A stretch of DNA of 64,000 bases, from contig JAVYIG010007922.1 of the NCBI GenBank assembly GCA_035222895.1, positions 31,353-95,352 on the forward strand, read 5' to 3'. The first letter of the stretch is position 1. Every line of letters starts with the position of its first letter. Under the pieces are notes generated by a model that did not search any database, was not told the origin of the DNA, and saw only the letters and a list, made by a program, of their open reading frames with translations. This DNA comes from Strongylocentrotus droebachiensis (Eukaryota > Echinodermata > Echinoidea > Camarodonta > Strongylocentrotidae). The position numbers were made by a program, and so were the translations under genes. Below are positions 53,968-64,000 of the stretch, one piece after another.

Positions 53968-55058
53968 TTACATGTACATTGTAACTTGATTAGTTTCAAT
54001 GGATCTGTAAAGATATAAATGAAATGTGAGTTAGAGGTTAGAATAATCATGCATTGGTACATTTATGAACATGCAATTAATACTTAGTACAAGTATTTAT
54101 GTATTTCATAATGAAAAATTCAAAGCCACAGAACATGTGTGTACAAAAGTATGATAGCAAAAAAGATGCCAGGCTGACGACGAACGGATGGTGAAACAAC
54201 GGAGTCATCAAAGAGCTGTCAAGGTGCATAAAATGTAAACCACTCAGGTAGGCAATTAATTAGAGTTATTTTATTCTTAGATATATTGGGTGAACATACA
54301 TAAAATAAAACATAAAACACAGAAAAGAAAAAATTGTAAAGGAACAATTTTTTGAAGAAAAAAATAAAAAGGGAAGAGAAAAATAATGTAGATCTAGGTG
54401 GAACTTGTGCCACCTGCAAATTATTGTTCTAGCATAATGATGAGGTAATACTCTAACATTTTGATGTCAGATCTTAACTAACAAACATGAAATAAATATA
54501 CCCCAAAAAATTATCAACAATAGATTTAGATTTCTACTTAGTAAGGACATACCTCGCAGACACATTCTCGGACTTGGAAGACTTGCTCTTCTTCTTGCGT
54601 GGTGCTTTAGCAGGCTGTGTTTTCTGATTCCTAGAAAAATAATTTGAGATACAATTTAGCCTAAAACCACATCAAAACATTATAGACCGATCATGCAAGG
54701 CAATATAATTGACAGACGTAGTAATGGTAAAAAATCTGAAATTTCTGCGTGGATTTACTGTAATCACGTTTGTTTACATTCACTCATTCACTAACCTGCT
54801 AACAACAGACACTACACTGGGGTGTCACTACATGGGAATATTGATACGTAAAATAACATTCTATACTATGAAGTAGCATTATATTCAACAACAGACACAA
54901 TAAAAATCTATATATCATAATATAATTAAGTTTCAGAAATAAACGTACCTTTTCAGCTGTTTTCTGGGGCCAGTTCCGCTCGTCGATGGTCCGTCATTCG
55001 ACAACAAACTCGTATCTCTACGAGTGGGACTAATATTTTGAAAATTTGTCGGGCTCAT
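53968..55058 (-). CDS. Small three-exon gene for a basic 74-residue protein (predicted)
   Basis: The exons are 55058-54949, 54630-54553 and 54004-53968, with donors AAAAG|GTACGT and GCGAG|GTATGT and acceptors TTCTAG|GAATC and TTTACAG|ATCC; both junctions are phase 2. The product starts MSPTNFQNISPTRRD and has a Ser/Gly/Thr stretch, then a strongly basic middle (PRKQLKRNQKTQPAKAPRKKKSKSSK) with a nuclear-localisation look. It ends SIETNQVTMYM. No family is recognised. Support comes from three consensus splice sites in consistent phase and a downstream AATAAA. An acidic Ser-rich frame from ATG 55161 overlaps the start in another frame (next entry), so the true N-terminus is uncertain. Confidence 0.5.
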
Positions 55059-55161
55059 TTTCTTGGGGAGAATCACTAAAATGGGATAAGGAGGCATCGG
55101 AGTATGAGGAGTCACTATCTATTGATGAAATTTCATCGCTAGAATAATTGCTGGAAGACAT
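55030..55161 (-). CDS. Overlapping upstream frame, acidic Ser-rich 43 residues
   Basis: ATG at 55161 opens MSSSNYSSDEISSIDSD…, which ends at a stop at 55030 after overlapping the start of the basic protein. It is either an upstream ORF on the same mRNA or the true N-terminus of that protein separated by a one-base sequence error. The acidic-Ser composition looks like protein sequence and the two halves together would make a plausible nuclear protein. I cannot decide from sequence alone. Confidence 0.35.
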   Translation of the reverse strand: MSSSNYSSDEISSIDSDSSYSDASLSHFSDSPQENEPDKFSKY

Positions 55162-55828
55162 TTTGGTGTGATTTGGAGACGTTAGATGAACCGAAATCAG
55201 CAAAAGTCCGATGCGCACAATGATTCAGCAAGCGCACGAAAAGCAGTGGCACTGCACTGTAGTGTACTGTACGTGTGTTGACTCATGGCAGCTTGCAAAT
55301 ATGGCACCGCACACTAAGCGCACATATGCGAGTCTATGAGAAACGTACATGATGCATGTACAACATATCCGTGATCGCAATTGCCGCTTTGGTTGCAAAT
55401 TACACTATGGAAACTTTTTTTGTTACTTTTTGTGTATATTTAATATAATAAGGATTGTAAAAATATATTACTTCATATTTTGTTAAAATATCATGTTTTT
55501 GCATGAACAAACATAAACATGTCCCACATGACATCATGTTTGTTGCATATGTATTTGAGGAGTGAGAGTGTTTATACGAGTAGAAATCTGTCAACATGGA
55601 TAATATGCAAATGATTATATGCCTAAGAGATCCACAACTATGTGAACAAATCACAGAAAAAGATGCTCTGCTCATGAAAATTTCATGAAATTTGATATCC
55701 AAACACAATTTCTTTATATCACTTTCACTAAAAAGATAAAAAAATGAAATAGATATCAATATTTTGAATGTGCGAAGGATTTGCTTTTCCAACAGAAGAA
55801 AACTACAATAAACTGTGAATACCACAAC

Positions 55829-56035
55829 CAGTGGTGGATCCAGGGGAGGGCCGGAAAGCCCTGGCCCCCTCCCCTGGAAAAAAAAAGCTAAAAACACGTT
55901 AAATTTACCTTTTTTTGTTAAAAAAAAAAAGACAGTCCCCCTCCTCTGGCAAAAAAAAGGGGGGATGGGTGTTGATAAAAAAAAATTATTACTAATTACT
56001 CCTCCCCCCCTTAGCGAAATATCGGCCGGCGCCAT
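55829..56035. repeat. G/C-tract element with GTGGATCCAGGGG start
   Basis: It starts AGTGGTGGATCCAGGGGAGG, then has GGCCCCCTCCCCTGG and A-runs with short GGGG and CCCC blocks. It is closely related to 61114-61475 and resembles 417-751. Confidence 0.5.
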
Positions 56036-56217
56036 TTTCACATTTTCTCATGAATTGGGCCCCCTCTTTGGCCTCTTTTCTTGCCGCCCTGATCAAGGGA
56101 TCCAAGGAGCAGGGAGAACACAAAGGGCATAACCACTCTCTTTCCAGTTGGACAGTTGCAGCCAATATCAGTGAGTATACTAGGAAAGGGCGTTACACAT
56201 GCACCATCATTTCTAGC

Positions 56218-56679
56218 TACCGTAAATCTCCGTGTATAAGACGCACCCCTATTTTGGGGGCAAAAAACAACAACTCTGTATCTGTAGGCAGCAAGCCAGG
56301 TCTGAGTTCGAAAACCCACCCAAAGAAGGGCCTTTATTTTTACTGGGAGGTGCAGTTGAAGGCGCCGATTTGTGCTTGTGAACCTGTGACAAATAATAGT
56401 AACAATGTTGTTCTTAAAACTAAAGATGACAGACAAAGTCCAAAGAGAAATTCTGCCATACAGGTAGTGTTGTTCTAGTTTCCAAGTGGTGATTCAACAC
56501 ACCATGTATGACTGAGTTGGGAGACATATCAAAATTGACACTTAGAAGAAAAAAGAGACAGTAAAAAAAAAAAAAGAGAGAAAAAAATATTGTACCAGTG
56601 TATATTAAGACACACCTCCGTCTTTCAATTTTTTTTTTGGCGGGAAAAAGGTGCGTCTTATACACAGAGATTTACGGTA
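56218..56679. mobile_element. ~460-bp MITE with TACCGTAAATCTC terminal repeats
   Basis: The left end TACCGTAAATCTCCGTGTAT with AAGACGCACC and the right end GGTGCGTCTT with ATACACAGAGATTTACGGTA are inverted repeats of about 30 bp with TA tips. The tips resemble those of the element at 2156-2997. Confidence 0.75.
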
Positions 56680-56689
56680 TATCGAAAAA

Positions 56690-58015
56690 GCAGGCATGAA
56701 ATAGACAAAGGTGTGGCAAAAATTTGAATATTGGACAGCTTTAACCAATAAAAATAGGCATCGAAGAGGAATAGGCATTACATTCAACTCCCTATTTGGT
56801 AGCGCTTTGGTAACGTTAATAGCGTACGAAAGTGCGCTTCAGAAATCTGTATCAGTTTTATTTTGATCATGAACATCCCTAAGAGGCAATGATATAAAAA
56901 CAACACTTTCATTTACATATTTTCAGCTTTGTGTAATAAAAGCAGGTAGCAAACAGGAAAAGCTTTACCATCATTTGCATATTTGACAGCTTTGTCACTA
57001 AATAAAAGCATTCATGACGTACGAAAGAGCACTACCTTCATTTACATATAAGTCTGGTACACCCGATAGAATGTAGGTAGTTATGACGTCTTTGATCGTA
57101 TTTACATAATGTAAAATGATGCGAGAGGGGTTTATAGAGTTTGGAGGTCTTTTTTTCTTCTCCATCTCTTCTTCGCCCTGGGTTGCGCTCATTCTGGGCT
57201 CACTCCCCATGTTCCCACACCATGCATGAAGCGATGATATGGGGACTGTGTCTTTTTATCCATTCCTCAGCGTTTGTGGACTCAATCCCTTTCTGTGTTT
57301 GTGATACTACAATCTAGAACATGTCAAATAATGCTTTAAAACATTTCTATTTCGGCAAGTGTGAAAAATACTCTGTTCATTGGAGGGGCCTGTGCCTTTG
57401 AAACGTTCTTTAATCAGAAATATGTCGCCATATAAACGGTGTAAATTATCATTATCATCACTACCATCACCATCGATCATCATCAACATCATCTTCCCAC
57501 CCCCCCCCCCCTTTTAAAATGTTCTTTTCTTTTCCCCCAAGCTGATACGCATACCAGAAAATAAAATAATGAACATAACCAGATTTCACAAAATCCATAA
57601 TTTAAAAAACGGCGAGAACTCAACCTTATTACATTTTTAAAAAATGAAATGTTACTGATTGAGCTAAATTGATTAACAATATATATCATGTCATTTCTTA
57701 TCTTATATATCATATCTATATACTACATCATATATATTTGATATCATAGCATATATATTTAAGATGTTATTATCATAATCATACCTCGTCACATCATAAC
57801 TACCGTATATCACATCGTATCTTTTCATATGATATGATATGATAATAATTATCATATGAAATTCATATCATATATTTTCATATAAAACATCATATTCTTG
57901 CATCACATGATATCGTATCTTATAATAAATATTTTGTCGTCATTTTGTGCAATGTTAAGTCAGGTGATATCACATGAATGTAACAACATAAAGATATCAT
58001 ATTTAGATCATGATT
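56690..58015. other. No gene recognised; AT-rich with ATATCAT palindromic tract
   Basis: From about 57690 to 57960 the sequence is dominated by ATATCAT/ATGATAT motifs, many of them short palindromes. A C-run lies at 57501-57511 and a TCATCA tract at 57450-57492. The open frames have no family. Confidence 0.4.
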
Positions 58016-58249
58016 ATATTATAGTATTAATGACTGCTTTGAGAGAAATAGTTGTTTTTATACGCTCAAGGGAAGGTTAGAATTGTGCTATTACCCGAGG
58101 CTTGCCGAGGGGAATAGCCCAATTGTAACCTTCCCGAGAGCGTATGAAAACAACTATTTCTCGAATATTAAAGCAGTCATTAATACTTTTATATGCCGAA
58201 AAAAAATAGACTAAAAAATAAAAAATAAAAAATATTTTTTATTTTGGTC

Positions 58250-58332
58250 GAAGACGGGATTCGAACTCTTGCGTACAACAGGAGAAGTATCGAAAACCAA
58301 CGCCTTAGACCACTCGGCTATCGCGCACTGTT
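58250..58332 (-). pseudogene. tRNA-like sequence inside the foldback element
   Basis: The minus strand reads ATAGCCGAGTGGTCTAAGGC (Leu/Ser-type A box) and GAGTTCGAATCCCGTC (B box), spaced as in a long-variable-arm tRNA. The acceptor and anticodon stems do not pair well, so I call it a tRNA-derived or SINE remnant. Confidence 0.5.
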
Positions 58333-58672
58333 AACATGCTTGGCAGTTTTCTCCAATATATACATTAAAATGGATTGAAAACGGCTCCGCGTGAGGGATG
58401 CTTCGCAAAAGCTCCATCAAACGGACCCTTCTTTTACTTTTGCAATGCATATTGGCACGAACTTAGATCAAGATCTATCGGCAGATGTTGTTTTTTTGTT
58501 TTTGAGAGTTTATTTTCGTCTTCATGTCAACAATGCAAGATAAAATTGTCGGTAAGATCGATCGAGATTCAATTGTATTGAAATTACCGACCAATTATTC
58601 GCACACGTACGGTATCCTCAATCGCTCAGACCATTTTTTAACATGTAAACCTATGGGGTAACCATGGAGACT

Positions 58673-58714
58673 GACCTATTTTCCCAATAACCATGGTTAT
58701 TGGGAAAATAGGTC
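58673..58714. repeat. Perfect 42-base palindrome
   Basis: The left arm GACCTATTTTCCCAATAACC plus A is exactly mirrored, with centre CCATGG and no spacer. It lies within the second foldback element. Confidence 0.9.
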
Positions 58715-58797
58715 TGTTTTTACAGGAACAGTTAAAGTTTATGAATGCACTTTCGACCAATCAGATTGCTGGATTACTTAAGTGAGGTATATAATAT

Positions 58798-61113
58798 GTT
58801 ATGTAATATCATTCATGTCGATCATATCTCCTTTAAATATCATGATATTTATACGACTGTGCCGATAAAGTGTTAATTTAATTTCTTCAATCGTTAAGAG
58901 TTCATTTTACTGTACAATTTTTGTCGTAATTATATCTCGCATTTATAATTTTGAAATATGAATGTAAATATATTTATTCCTGTTATCAAGGCAGTGGTCA
59001 AGACATTGTTCTAATAGCCAGTGATCCTTGTTCGAGTCCCGACGAAGTCATTTTTTTTCAACATTCGCAATTAATTCTGAAAAGGGATGACAGCAACTAA
59101 AAGTATCTAGGAAATCAATGTATTTCCCTGGCGTTGGATTTCTGTTTCGTCTTCGATATTCTTTCTTTCTTTCAAAATATTCTTTCAACCTTAAATTCCT
59201 GCAAAATCAAAAAAACTTTTTATTTTATGAAACCGTGGACGTAGTAAAAAAATATAATTTCAAGGATTTGGATTTCAATTGTTTTAATCAGCATTAAAGG
59301 TTATACTAAGTTTTGGTACTGGGTCATGAATTTGGTTCAAATGAACATATTGGAAGCATGTTTGCGATCCTACAATATTCAGTGATCGTTGTCGCTGCTA
59401 AAATCGAGTCTAAAGTGTTGAAATTGCAAATAATAAACTCTTTATGTTGTATAGCTACCTCTCAAGACTGATATTATTTTCGCTTAAAAACAATGTTTCT
59501 TGACTACAATCGACAAATTTGCTATTCCCGTTTGAAAATTATATATCAGAACTGCATATTCTGAGATTTTCATGGTCGCAGCTACCATGGAACAGCCTAA
59601 GGCGCTATTAGAAATATTGGAAATTTACCGGGAGAACCGGTAAATTTGGATTATTCAATTTTCTCAAAAGCAAAAGTGTTTGAGGGGCTAAATCTTCTAG
59701 TGCTTATAATACATCCGCAGGGACATCTAAAAATATCAACATTTTAAAGAATTACTATCCATCCAATTTTCAAAATTTCCCAAAACTTTGCACTTCCTTT
59801 AATACACTCTCTCAAAGTAGGTTGGATAGAAACTTTATAATGAAAAAATATGCATCAGTGCAGTATAAACAGACTTGACACTTCTGTGGCGTGGGAAAGG
59901 GGTGTACCCTATTGTTCAGGGAAGAAAAAAATCTGATCAATGAATTTTCTGTCAAGTTATTGATGTTTGCACTTCAAATGAAGGGCATCTTTTTCAATTA
60001 GAAGCCTTTTCATTATGAAGGTCAGTGCTATCGTTAACAGACAGTAAGGTGGCAATTTAATTGTTGTGTCATACAAACTAAAAATTCAATAACAACAGAT
60101 GGAGCGTTCTCTTTTATACACATATATGTTGTATTAACAATATATTCTGTGTGTGTGGGAGGCAACCCTTTCACTCCCTTACTGCACTAGTGGCTGATGT
60201 GTCTTGAGAAGGTTATGGCAATTAAACAGAAACATATTTACTCATTTCATATAGCCTTTCATTATTTTCAAAGTGAAGGTTTTATTAAACTGGAGTGAAA
60301 TTCAGCATCTGTATAATTGAATAAGAATGATTTTGACAATGATCTATTCCTGATAGATCTAGATAATAGTATACATTCTCAGATTTTATCGAATGATAAT
60401 TTGCGAGTGTTTGTTTTGCATGACTGCTAAAGCATTTGTGTGCTACTATGCTTATCAACTAGAAGACGTACCTGTACGTCCTTAAGTCATACCTGACAGT
60501 AATTAGGATTAATGCCTCACAAAAGGACACTATTATAGCACATCGACACAGTTTTTATCATGGGGCCTTACAGCTACGAGGCAATTGTTTTGCCTTTGAA
60601 TCATGACTGTACGCAGGGGGGAGGGGGGGGGGGGGGGTGGGGGGCTATGGTAAGGGGGCAGCACCCACAAATATAGAGCCTCTCAGTGCATGGTATATTT
60701 GTTTATTATTGTTATCATTATTGAAATGTCCACATCTGACAAAATAATTTTTCATAATGTTATTGACAGCACAGATTTTGTTAATGCAGGTCTCTTTATC
60801 CATTGATCAGAACAAAAGGAATCGCATAGGGCCGGTGCTATATATCTTTCAGGAAAATACCCTATATATTATAGTACATGTACGTTCCTTTACCGTGTGC
60901 GTAGGCCATGTAAGGGTTTTTGAGGGTAGATTTTCCAAATACGAACTTGTTAATGACGCTCAAAATTTGTTTTTATGTAATGGTAGTTGACGTATCATAG
61001 CACAGGAAACCATTTATCCAGGCGCATATCAAGGATTGTGCATGCTCCTATCTGTTTGGATTGAAATCAATAAAGTTTGAATTCAAATTTGAACGTATCT
61101 TGTCCGATATCAA
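58798..61113. other. No gene recognised
   Basis: A B-box-like TTGTTCGAGTCCCGACG at 59028-59044 may be a SINE remnant. A long G-run lies at about 60617-60643. The open frame 60757-60990 has no family. The rest is AT-rich without motif that I can support. Confidence 0.4.
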
Positions 61114-61475
61114 CAAATCAGTGGCGGATCGAGGGGAGGGGGCCCAGCCCCCCCTCCCCTGGCCAAAAGAAATAGGCAAAAAAGATGATGACGTTATTTT
61201 ACCCCAAAAGAAGGGGAATTTTGTTTTTTTGCCCACAAGGGAGGGGGGGGGGGGAGGGGTGTTGAGCAAAAAAAAATAGAGCTCCAACTCCCTCCCCCCC
61301 AAAGAAGTGCTCATTACCCCCCCCCCCCCCCCCCCCCTTTGGGGCCAAACAAAAAATCCTATTTTTTATTGGCCAGGGGGGGGGGGGCTGTCTTTTTCCC
61401 CCCTTTCCGCCCTTTTTTTTACGGGGGGGGGGGGGGGGGGGCACGTGCCTCCTGAACCTGCCACTGAACAGCAAT
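61114..61475. repeat. G/C-tract element with GTGGCGGATC start and inverted end
   Basis: It begins CAGTGGCGGATCGAGGGGAG and ends CTCCTGAACCTGCCACTG, imperfect inverted ends. It is related to 55829 and 417. The interior has C and G runs of up to 20 bases, so sequence and frames inside are unreliable. Confidence 0.5.
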
Positions 61476-61969
61476 CATCCCCAACAGCATGTTTAACCGC
61501 CTCAGATATCACATTTTCATTAATATTTACCTTAGCTTGGTATTCCAATAACTTGATTTCCTCATGAGTATTCCTTATGATTTCAGTCAGAGATCTACTG
61601 TACAATCAACAAGAACGACCTCCATAATCCATGCAGCAGCTCACACTCACAGCGCTACACATGATACTACTACATATACATGCATATCGCACGTACATGT
61701 ACGTACTACGTACGTAGTACCTGGATCTCTCTTTCTCTCTCTCTCTCTCTAAGCTGTACGCGACAACTAACCATTTATCATGTACTCACAATCACATCAT
61801 CCAATCATATCTTTCCATCCTAACTTCTCAATTGGAGTATAGACTGCTCACGTAGTAGTCCGTGGGCCAGAGGGGGCTACCGTGCACCCCCCCTATGATC
61901 CTACTTTTTGGGTGTCATTTTGTTCATTGGGATCTATAATATCAGAAAAAAGACGTTCCCAAGAAAAAA

Positions 61970-62770
61970 ACTCATTTGGACACTGTTTTTTGGCTCCTTA
62001 TTTGAAGATATGTAAAAATGTCAGTTTTTCGTGTTTTGCACACTTTCTTAGGGTTTGTGAAATATGTGCTTACATTTTACCCCGTTTCTCAGCAGATATA
62101 ACTCTAATCTCCAATAAATTTATAAACAATCTTTTTAAACTATACAACAATAGGTAGACAAAATTATATTATTTTATTTTATTGTTTTCAATTATTAATG
62201 ACGTTATAAATTTGCATATATTTTGATATGCAAATTTCGGTCTCAAAACCTGTCAAAATCACCTGAAAGTTATATTTTGTCTGCTATTATCATGAAATAA
62301 GTTTTCAAACCCCCTAATTTGGTGTACAATTATTCATTGATATGTTATCTGATGTTTCCTGCAAAACAAAATCAGTCAACTCATGTAGACATTGTTTTTT
62401 CTCCATTATTTTGTATGTAAACATATCAGTTTTCCGTGTATTATACATTTTCTTAGGGTTTGTGAATTATGTGCTTACACTTTACCCTGTTTCTCAGCAG
62501 ATATAAGTCTAACCTCCTTCAAATTAATAAACAATTTTTTTAAATCATACAACAATAGGTAGACAAACTTATTTTAATTTATTTTATTGTCTTCAATTAT
62601 TAATGACGTCATAAATTTGCATATATTTTGATATGCAAATTTCTGTCTCAAAACCTGTCAAAATCACCTTAAAGTTGTATTTTGTCTGCTTTTATCATGA
62701 AATAAGTTTTCTAGCCCCCTAATTTGGTGTAATATTTTTCATTGATATGTTATCTGATGTTTCCCGCAAA
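61970..62770. repeat. Two tandem ~410-bp repeat copies
   Basis: Blocks with TTTTTCGTGTTTTGCACACT / TTTCCGTGTATTATACATTT, CTTAGGGTTTGTGAA, GTTTCTCAGCAGATATAA, ACAACAATAGGTAGACAAA and AAATTTGCATATATTTTGATATGCAAATTT occur at about 62020-62330 and 62430-62740. The first copy has TGACGTTA where the second has TGACGTCA. Confidence 0.75.
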
Positions 62771-62879
62771 AAAAAATCAGTATTCAGTCAACTCGTATGC
62801 GCATCCCCCCCCCCCCCCCCCCCCCCACCTCCCCCGCTTATTACAACTAGTACATTCTGTATATATAATGTACATTTAA

Positions 62880-64000
62880 TCCAGGTTGGATAGCAACTCC
62901 TCTGGTACAGTCCACGAATCACCAAGTCCTGTCAGAGGTTTGACAAATTTGTTGCGTTGCTGCAACAGTTTGATTGGCTTGACTTTGCCGGTTCCTTTAA
63001 AGGCGCTTGTGGAGACACAGCCTGAGAAAACATGTAGTCCAAGGAGTGCTGGGCAAAATTAGTGACATCTTTGAGCCGCTGCTTGTTGCCTCTCCCTGTA
63101 TGGAAGAGTAATGTAATGTCTGAAGTGATATGAGCGTAATGAAGCAATATAAAAAATATATCGCTGTTTGGGCTTTTGATCTGCACATGGCACATGATCA
63201 CAAACTTGCTCCTTTACCGTATTGGCAGTAAAGGATCACGCGTGAATCGTGTTTCTTCTTGGGTTGAGCTGAGAGATGGAATCTCAGAACACAGTGTCTC
63301 TCTCTCCCATTCTGAGAAGTGAGCAGTTGGGCTTCTCCTTCTTTGATGAATATCATCTTTTTCCATGCAGCCTCTTAGCCCGGCTCTTAGCCACGTCGTG
63401 CTTACTCCAGACATCCAGAAGATCTTGAATAAGTTGTTTCTTATTCTCATCATTCGTTAGGAACTGCTTCCAGTCAGATGGTATTTTGGTCTTGCCTCCT
63501 TTAATCATCATTCTTTGCACACCCACGCCGTGTCCGTTCATTTGACCTCCAAGAGTCTGGCTTGTACATGTCTGTGCTGAAGATGACATCGCATTTGGAC
63601 AATACTCCATTGTGAATTTTGATGCAAATATCGTGGAATTATGCAGGCATCTCTTTTAGGTAGTAGAAAACAGCATTACCATCATCCACTACTAAGGAAT
63701 TGCCAGTGGCTGGAGGTTGCGAGCAAAGAAGCAAAGAAGTTGTTCCAATGTTCCAATTGAGTAGAGAACAGGGATCAAAGAATTCCCATAGATCAAGTTG
63801 GCTGCCTGAACTTTGTGCCTTTATCATCAGCTGGATAGCAATGTCCCCTTGTTGCTTGTACTCTTTTACTTTTCGTTGGGATGTTTTAAGCTTGAATTTC
63901 TCTTTTGTCTCTGCCATGGTTTGAGCTTCAGTTTCTTGAAGGGGTCAGAGAACGATGTCTTTTTCTCTAATCGCTCTTTGATGAACATCTCTTTCTGGTC
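62880..64000 (-). pseudogene. Frameshifted copy of a widespread unnamed animal protein (runs off the window)
   Basis: Pieces in changing frames follow one another. The first is AETKEKFKLKTSQRKVKEYKQ to AVFYYLKEMPA (63917-63639); then DWKQFLTNDENKKQLIQDLL (63610-63353); then SLSSTQEET (about 63280-63255). The last are VILYCQYGKG one frame over and QIKSPNSDIFFILLHYAHI with TGRGNKQRLKDV (63201-62932). I know this order of motifs from a large, unnamed protein family with many copies in cnidarian and echinoderm genomes, perhaps spread by mobile elements; its biochemical function is not known to me. At least three frame changes and one in-frame stop make this copy a pseudogene. The N-terminal part lies beyond 64000. 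Confidence 0.65.

Larger units (their letters stand above)
58016..58797. mobile_element. Foldback MITE, copy 2 (inverted relative to copy 1)
   Basis: It starts with a palindrome (58024-58180; arms AATGACTGCTTTGAGAGAAA and the inverse TATTAAAGCAGTCATT side) and ends CAATCAGATTGCTGGATTAC…GAGGTATATAATA. These are the inverse of the ends of copy 1 at 49810-50578. It includes a tRNA-like sequence and a 42-base perfect palindrome. Confidence 0.65.

Noticed and set aside
55400-56041. 213-codon minus-strand frame
   Set aside because: It crosses a poly-A/poly-G repeat element and AT-rich intergenic DNA; the sequence is low complexity and matches no family.

Overview
The window is eukaryotic: AT-rich, intron-bearing and full of repeats. 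I read it as an echinoderm genome, most likely a sea urchin. The main reasons are an expanded-type NLR innate-immune locus (Death-NACHT-LRR), a 2A-like recoding leader of the kind reported at the N-termini of sea urchin NLRs, DIRS, Penelope and LINE retroelements together, and the CCGGTAT-rich and TGACCTTTGACCT-rich repeats. The species assignment is inference.

The left part (1.9-17.7 kb, minus strand) is one NLR-type gene model whose splice sites and phases I checked exon by exon: Death 17711-17422, NACHT 15468-13814, four LRR exons (12553-12398, 7764-7600, 7024-6860, 6150-5986), a Ser/Thr-rich linker 3883-3703, and a half ZU5 exon 2108-1905. All junction phases agree. The long LRR intron carries a 1.84-kb near-perfect palindrome (8938-10773). 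The promoter side (22.6-28.7 kb) is a tandem array of about 2.02-kb units. It holds three more intact Death exons and three NACHT exons truncated to their first ~45 codons, which now run into an acidic microsatellite-derived stretch. A 4.67-kb insertion (17978-22647) splits the array.

The central part (28.9-48.9 kb) is a nest of mobile DNA in a ~150-bp repeat that carries DR1-like nuclear-receptor sites. It contains a Penelope RT fragment, a hairpin cluster that resembles histone mRNA 3' ends, a small inverted-repeat element with a tRNA-like core, and a LINE (ORF1 30736-31698, ORF2 44608-47725 with one frameshift). The LINE is interrupted by a DIRS-type tyrosine-recombinase retrotransposon (33383-38120) with recognisable inverted termini and internal complementary region. 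A 4965-bp tandem duplication (36033-40997 repeated at 40998-45961) spans the DIRS/LINE boundary and is almost identical between copies.

The right part (49-64 kb) holds a tRNA-derived SINE, two copies of a foldback element, and the 2A exon (50733-50591, minus). That exon's phase-2 donor fits the phase-2 acceptors of all four Death exons, so it is a plausible 5' coding exon of the NLR locus 22-33 kb away. It is followed by minisatellites, MITEs, a small three-exon gene for a basic 74-residue protein (55058-53968, minus), and at the right edge a frameshifted pseudogene of a widespread unnamed animal protein family.

Nothing bacterial, no CRISPR array and no rRNA was seen.
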